From the NCBI GenBank assembly GCA_937877565.1, contig CALFJB010000011.1:1-57080 (forward strand): DNA of 57,080 nucleotides. The letters run 5' to 3'. The position numbers and the translations under genes were made by a program. Positions 54,847 to 57,080 of the stretch are shown here, one piece after another. Position 1 is the stretch's first letter; every line of letters starts with the position of its first letter. A model generated the notes under the pieces. It saw only the letters and a program-made list of their open reading frames with translations. It did not search any database and had not been told where the DNA came from. The stretch comes from an uncultured Selenomonadales bacterium. GTDB taxonomy: Bacteria > Bacillota > Negativicutes > Selenomonadales > Selenomonadaceae.

Positions 54847-55455
54847 CTAGAATAGTGTTAATTGTCCAAACGGTAAATTATTTTCAAATTCAATTTTCTT
54901 GCAAAAGCGTTTATAATTTCCGTCAATTACTTCAATTTCTATAACCTCAATACCGACTTTGGACAAATCGTCCCAATAACATACATAAAAGTTAGCTTGC
55001 CCATGCTGTTGATAACCAGTTCTTTTAATGGTCGGGCTGTAATGATTGGCATAAAACCATAAGTCTTCAGTTCGGACAATACCCATAAAGATTTTGTTTT
55101 CATTGACGACATAAGTCTGAATATGATAGTAGGGACGAGCATAACCATACTTAATTGCCCTGTCTATCTTTTCAAATTCGGTTGTTGAGCCGCTGTCTCG
55201 ACTAAGTCTTATTGTGAAGGAGCGGTAGGGCGTTGAATATTGAATGCGACTTGCAATAGGTCTTAAATTAATGCCGTCAGTCATATAAGCGTCCATGCCT
55301 GCATACATATCAAAATTTTTCGAGTTCACGTCATTTTTTGCATTTTCAAGCTCGAAGAATTTGTTTTTAGGGTATGTGAGCTTGAGAGCAGGCAGGACGT
55401 ATTTTTGATAATCAGAAGCGGTCTTGCCCATACTTTGAGGGAAGTAGTCAGGCAA
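54847..55455 (-). CDS. Hypothetical protein with C-terminal sliding-clamp motif
   Basis: This encodes 202 residues from TTG 55455, with GGGGGTG upstream; it overlaps the methyltransferase gene by 8 bp. It ends with the pentapeptide QLTLF, which fits the beta-clamp-binding consensus Q-L-x-L-F. The central region 'FDMYAGMDAYMTDGINLRPI' followed by ASRIQYSTPYRSFTIRLSRD could be a PD-(D/E)xK-like nuclease core with Arg in place of Lys, but this is weak. It lies between an adenine methyltransferase and a helicase, consistent with a replication-associated or DNA-modifying enzyme. Function unknown. Confidence 0.6.
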   Translation of the reverse strand: MPDYFPQSMGKTASDYQKYVLPALKLTYPKNKFFELENAKNDVNSKNFDMYAGMDAYMTDGINLRPIASRIQYSTPYRSFTIRLSRDSGSTTEFEKIDRAIKYGYARPYYHIQTYVVNENKIFMGIVRTEDLWFYANHYSPTIKRTGYQQHGQANFYVCYWDDLSKVGIEVIEIEVIDGNYKRFCKKIEFENNLPFGQLTLF

Positions 55456-56839
55456 GCGTGCACCCCCTATCGACTGCTATTTTGGCATTATCAGGGCTAA
55501 TCTCGAAGCCAAATGCCTTTCTGCCAAGTTTTGCAGCGGCAAGTAAGAATGTGCCAGTACAAGCGAACGGATCAAACACAGTATCGCCTCCTTTTGTTGA
55601 ATGCCTTATGAATCTTTCGGCAATTTCATCCGGCTTTTGCCAAGTGTGATAACGATTGCCAAGCCTGCCGTCGGGAGCGTTAATATCTTGAACTGCCCAC
55701 TGTTCGTTAGTGATAGGGCAATCAAGATTAGGAGCGTCAAGACCGCGATAGAATAGGCATGCTTGATAATTTTGCTTGTAACGGTCTTTCGGGTTGTTGC
55801 CAAGAGTATTGCGGTAAGTCCAAATAAGCACTTGAATCAATTTGAGATGTTCGGGTGGAGTGATATTAAGATAAGCCCGCAATTCATCAGGATATGCGCC
55901 AATAAAGATGTAAGCAAAACCGTCACGGCGAACATATTTAAGGGCGTTAGGCAGCCAAGATTGAGCGAACTCGTCGATATTGTCAACGTCGGTGCTGTAA
56001 GGTGGGTCAGTCAGTAGCAATTTGTAAGGTTCGTCGGGTATAAAACCAATCCCGTTATTCACAAAGAGAGTAGGTTTTTTGACAACTTCAACAACTTGTG
56101 CGGCAATTTCAGCTTTAGCGTCCAGTAACTCTTTGAGTTTTTTAATCTCTTTACGAGCCTTTTCAAGTTTGTTGGCAGTTTCATCACTTTGCTTTTTAAA
56201 GTCATCAGCTTGACGCTCTGCAGTGTCTTGACTTCTAGCAAGAGCAATCTGCGCCTCTACAAGAGCGTTCTTGGTGGATTTATAGTCATCAGGTTCGACT
56301 GTAGGTCTCTTTTTGAGTTCTTCGTTGAGCTCGTCAAGTTGCTTGCTTAAGTCTGAAATTTCACGCTGGTGCTCATCATTCAGCTTTTGGATAGCTGCCT
56401 TGCTATCTTCTCCTGCCTCAAAAAGTGATTGTTGGTGCTCTTTGTCGGCAGTTTCAAGTTTAGACTTATAATCCGCAATTTCTTCACGGAGCTGCTTAAT
56501 GGTCATATCAGCAACGGCTTTACCTTCTTTTGCCTTTTCTTCAATGAATTTTTCGGTTTCTTCAGACGAAGGCAGAGATAACATTGCAATCATTTGCGAT
56601 GAACCAAAATGAGCAACGTTGCTCGTTTTGCTAAAACGTTCAGCCACATTCATAAATCTTTCTGCCGTGTGACGACTCAACTGGAAATTTTCTTGAAGCC
56701 ACTGCTGCCATTTACCGTGTGCAACTATTGACTTTGCTTGAATAAGCCTTTTGCCGACTTCGATAATGTTTTGAGCGGTCTGCCCAAGATAGAAGTTAAT
56801 TTCGACCTCTAACTTTGATAGAGTTGTTAATTCGTGCAT
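55448..56839 (-). CDS. DUF3102 - coiled coil - N6-adenine methyltransferase fusion
   Basis: This encodes 463 residues from ATG 56839, with AAAGGAGAAG upstream. Residues 1-90 match DUF3102, with 'IIEVGKRLIQAKSIVAHGKW' and LSRHTAERFMNVAERF. Residues 95-245 are a long coiled coil. Residues 255-463 are a DNA methyltransferase: catalytic DPPY (278-281), then a C-terminal AdoMet motif DPFACTGTFL (about 423-432) and FGFEISPDN. Because DPPY precedes the AdoMet motif the enzyme is of beta class, an N6-adenine or N4-cytosine type. No restriction partner is obvious. It could protect phage DNA from host restriction. Confidence 0.9.
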   Translation of the reverse strand: MHELTTLSKLEVEINFYLGQTAQNIIEVGKRLIQAKSIVAHGKWQQWLQENFQLSRHTAERFMNVAERFSKTSNVAHFGSSQMIAMLSLPSSEETEKFIEEKAKEGKAVADMTIKQLREEIADYKSKLETADKEHQQSLFEAGEDSKAAIQKLNDEHQREISDLSKQLDELNEELKKRPTVEPDDYKSTKNALVEAQIALARSQDTAERQADDFKKQSDETANKLEKARKEIKKLKELLDAKAEIAAQVVEVVKKPTLFVNNGIGFIPDEPYKLLLTDPPYSTDVDNIDEFAQSWLPNALKYVRRDGFAYIFIGAYPDELRAYLNITPPEHLKLIQVLIWTYRNTLGNNPKDRYKQNYQACLFYRGLDAPNLDCPITNEQWAVQDINAPDGRLGNRYHTWQKPDEIAERFIRHSTKGGDTVFDPFACTGTFLLAAAKLGRKAFGFEISPDNAKIAVDRGCTLA

Positions 56840-56854
56840 ATCTCTTCTCCTTTC

Positions 56855-56902
56855 TTATTTGCCTTCAAGCTGGTAAGGTCGGAGCGAGATTTTAGTTGAC
56901 AT
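56855..56902 (-). CDS. Possible 15-codon leader peptide
   Basis: A GAGGAAGTGG ribosome-binding site is followed by ATG 56902 and a short frame M-S-T-K-I-S-L-R-P-Y-Q-L-E-G-K ending at TAA, 15 bp before the methyltransferase start. The N-terminal string resembles the first residues of the helicase gene (I-x-L-R-x-Y-Q). It may be a decayed gene start or a leader peptide. Weak evidence. Confidence 0.3.
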   Translation of the reverse strand: MSTKISLRPYQLEGK

Positions 56903-56919
56903 TGTTACCACTTCCTCAG

Positions 56920-57080
56920 TCACATCCTTCCATGCTTGACGCGGTCACGTTCTTCAGCGCGTTTAGAATCATTCCAAGAATCAAGAGTACCTGACAAATA
57001 CCCGGTTATTCTACGGATCCGCTCGAATTTTTCGCCGTGAAGTTCGTAGTCGACATCAACCATACCGTCATCGCAAAGAG
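56920..57080 (-). CDS. NrdD-like protein, C-terminal part, cut by the window edge
   Basis: This open frame enters from the right edge and ends with TGA at 56920, giving 52 residues. It contains 'VDYELHGEKFERIRRITGYL' followed by SGTLDSWNDSKRAEERDRVK. That is the pattern of the short NRDD-type proteins annotated in many phages as anaerobic ribonucleotide reductase (R-I-T-G-Y-L-x-G-T-L-D-x-x-N-x-x-K-x-A-E-x-x-D-R-V-K-H). The N-terminal part is missing and may be the zinc-knuckle frame at 1-47. The stand-alone protein has no known activity. Confidence 0.75.
   Translation of the reverse strand, partial: LCDDGMVDVDYELHGEKFERIRRITGYLSGTLDSWNDSKRAEERDRVKHGRM

Noticed and set aside
1..57080. tRNA genes
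   Set aside because: The non-coding gaps were scanned by eye for a cloverleaf with GGTTCRANYCC-like T-loop; none convincing was found.

Overview
This window looks like almost all of a temperate phage genome, or a prophage, from a low-to-mid GC Gram-positive-type host (Bacillota; possibly a Negativicute, low confidence). The evidence is purine-rich Shine-Dalgarno sites, several TTGACA-N17-TATAAT-type promoters, an XkdX-type protein and an IS607-family element. The virion is a mosaic. The DNA-packaging and head module is lambda-like: Nu1-like small terminase, GpA-type large terminase, lambda-type portal, ClpP-type prohead protease, gpD-like decoration protein and E-type capsid. The tail is contractile and P2-like: sheath, tube, gpE/E' frameshift pair, tape measure, gpX, D, V, PAAR, U, W, J, I.

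Layout. Most genes run leftward (minus strand). Reading from the right: 57080-52265 holds a partial NrdD-like gene, a DUF3102-methyltransferase fusion, a clamp-motif protein, a superfamily II helicase and a Bro-N protein. 52265-48927 is a giant primase/HTH/helicase fusion, followed by an iteron-bearing candidate origin. 48592-47414 ends with an ArpU/DUF1492-like late regulator, followed by five TCATT repeats at exact 10-bp spacing and a promoter. 47122-39180 is packaging and head. 38813-19756 is tail and baseplate, interrupted by an IS607 element between sheath and tube and by a lipoprotein gene. 19769-14573 is fibres and adhesins. 16183-12464 is a complete diversity-generating retroelement (DGR). 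12519-10112 is small late genes, a tandem cystatin-like protein, holin and amidase, closed by a bidirectional terminator.

The only rightward genes are a CI-like repressor and a HicA/HicB toxin-antitoxin pair (8596-10002). Between the repressor and a leftward antirepressor lies a divergent control region with repeated operators. Left of that is an early leftward region with RecT, an SSB-like protein, RusA, a Gam-like protein and three YopX-like genes. It also carries an orphan rightward structured RNA with its own promoter and terminator, and a structured 387-nt leader.

How it works together. The repressor operators control the antirepressor/early promoter. The early genes provide recombination and replication functions. 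The DUF1492-like protein probably activates the late promoter upstream of terminase. The DGR rewrites the last 45 codons of a fibre-tip lectin-like protein and so should retarget the virion. All nine template/variable-repeat differences fall on template adenines, and a GRNA-loop hairpin sits downstream of the variable repeat.

No integrase is visible. The two window ends look like the two halves of one small NrdD-like gene, so the sequence may be a near-complete circular genome and the lysogen may be extrachromosomal. That last point is a hypothesis.
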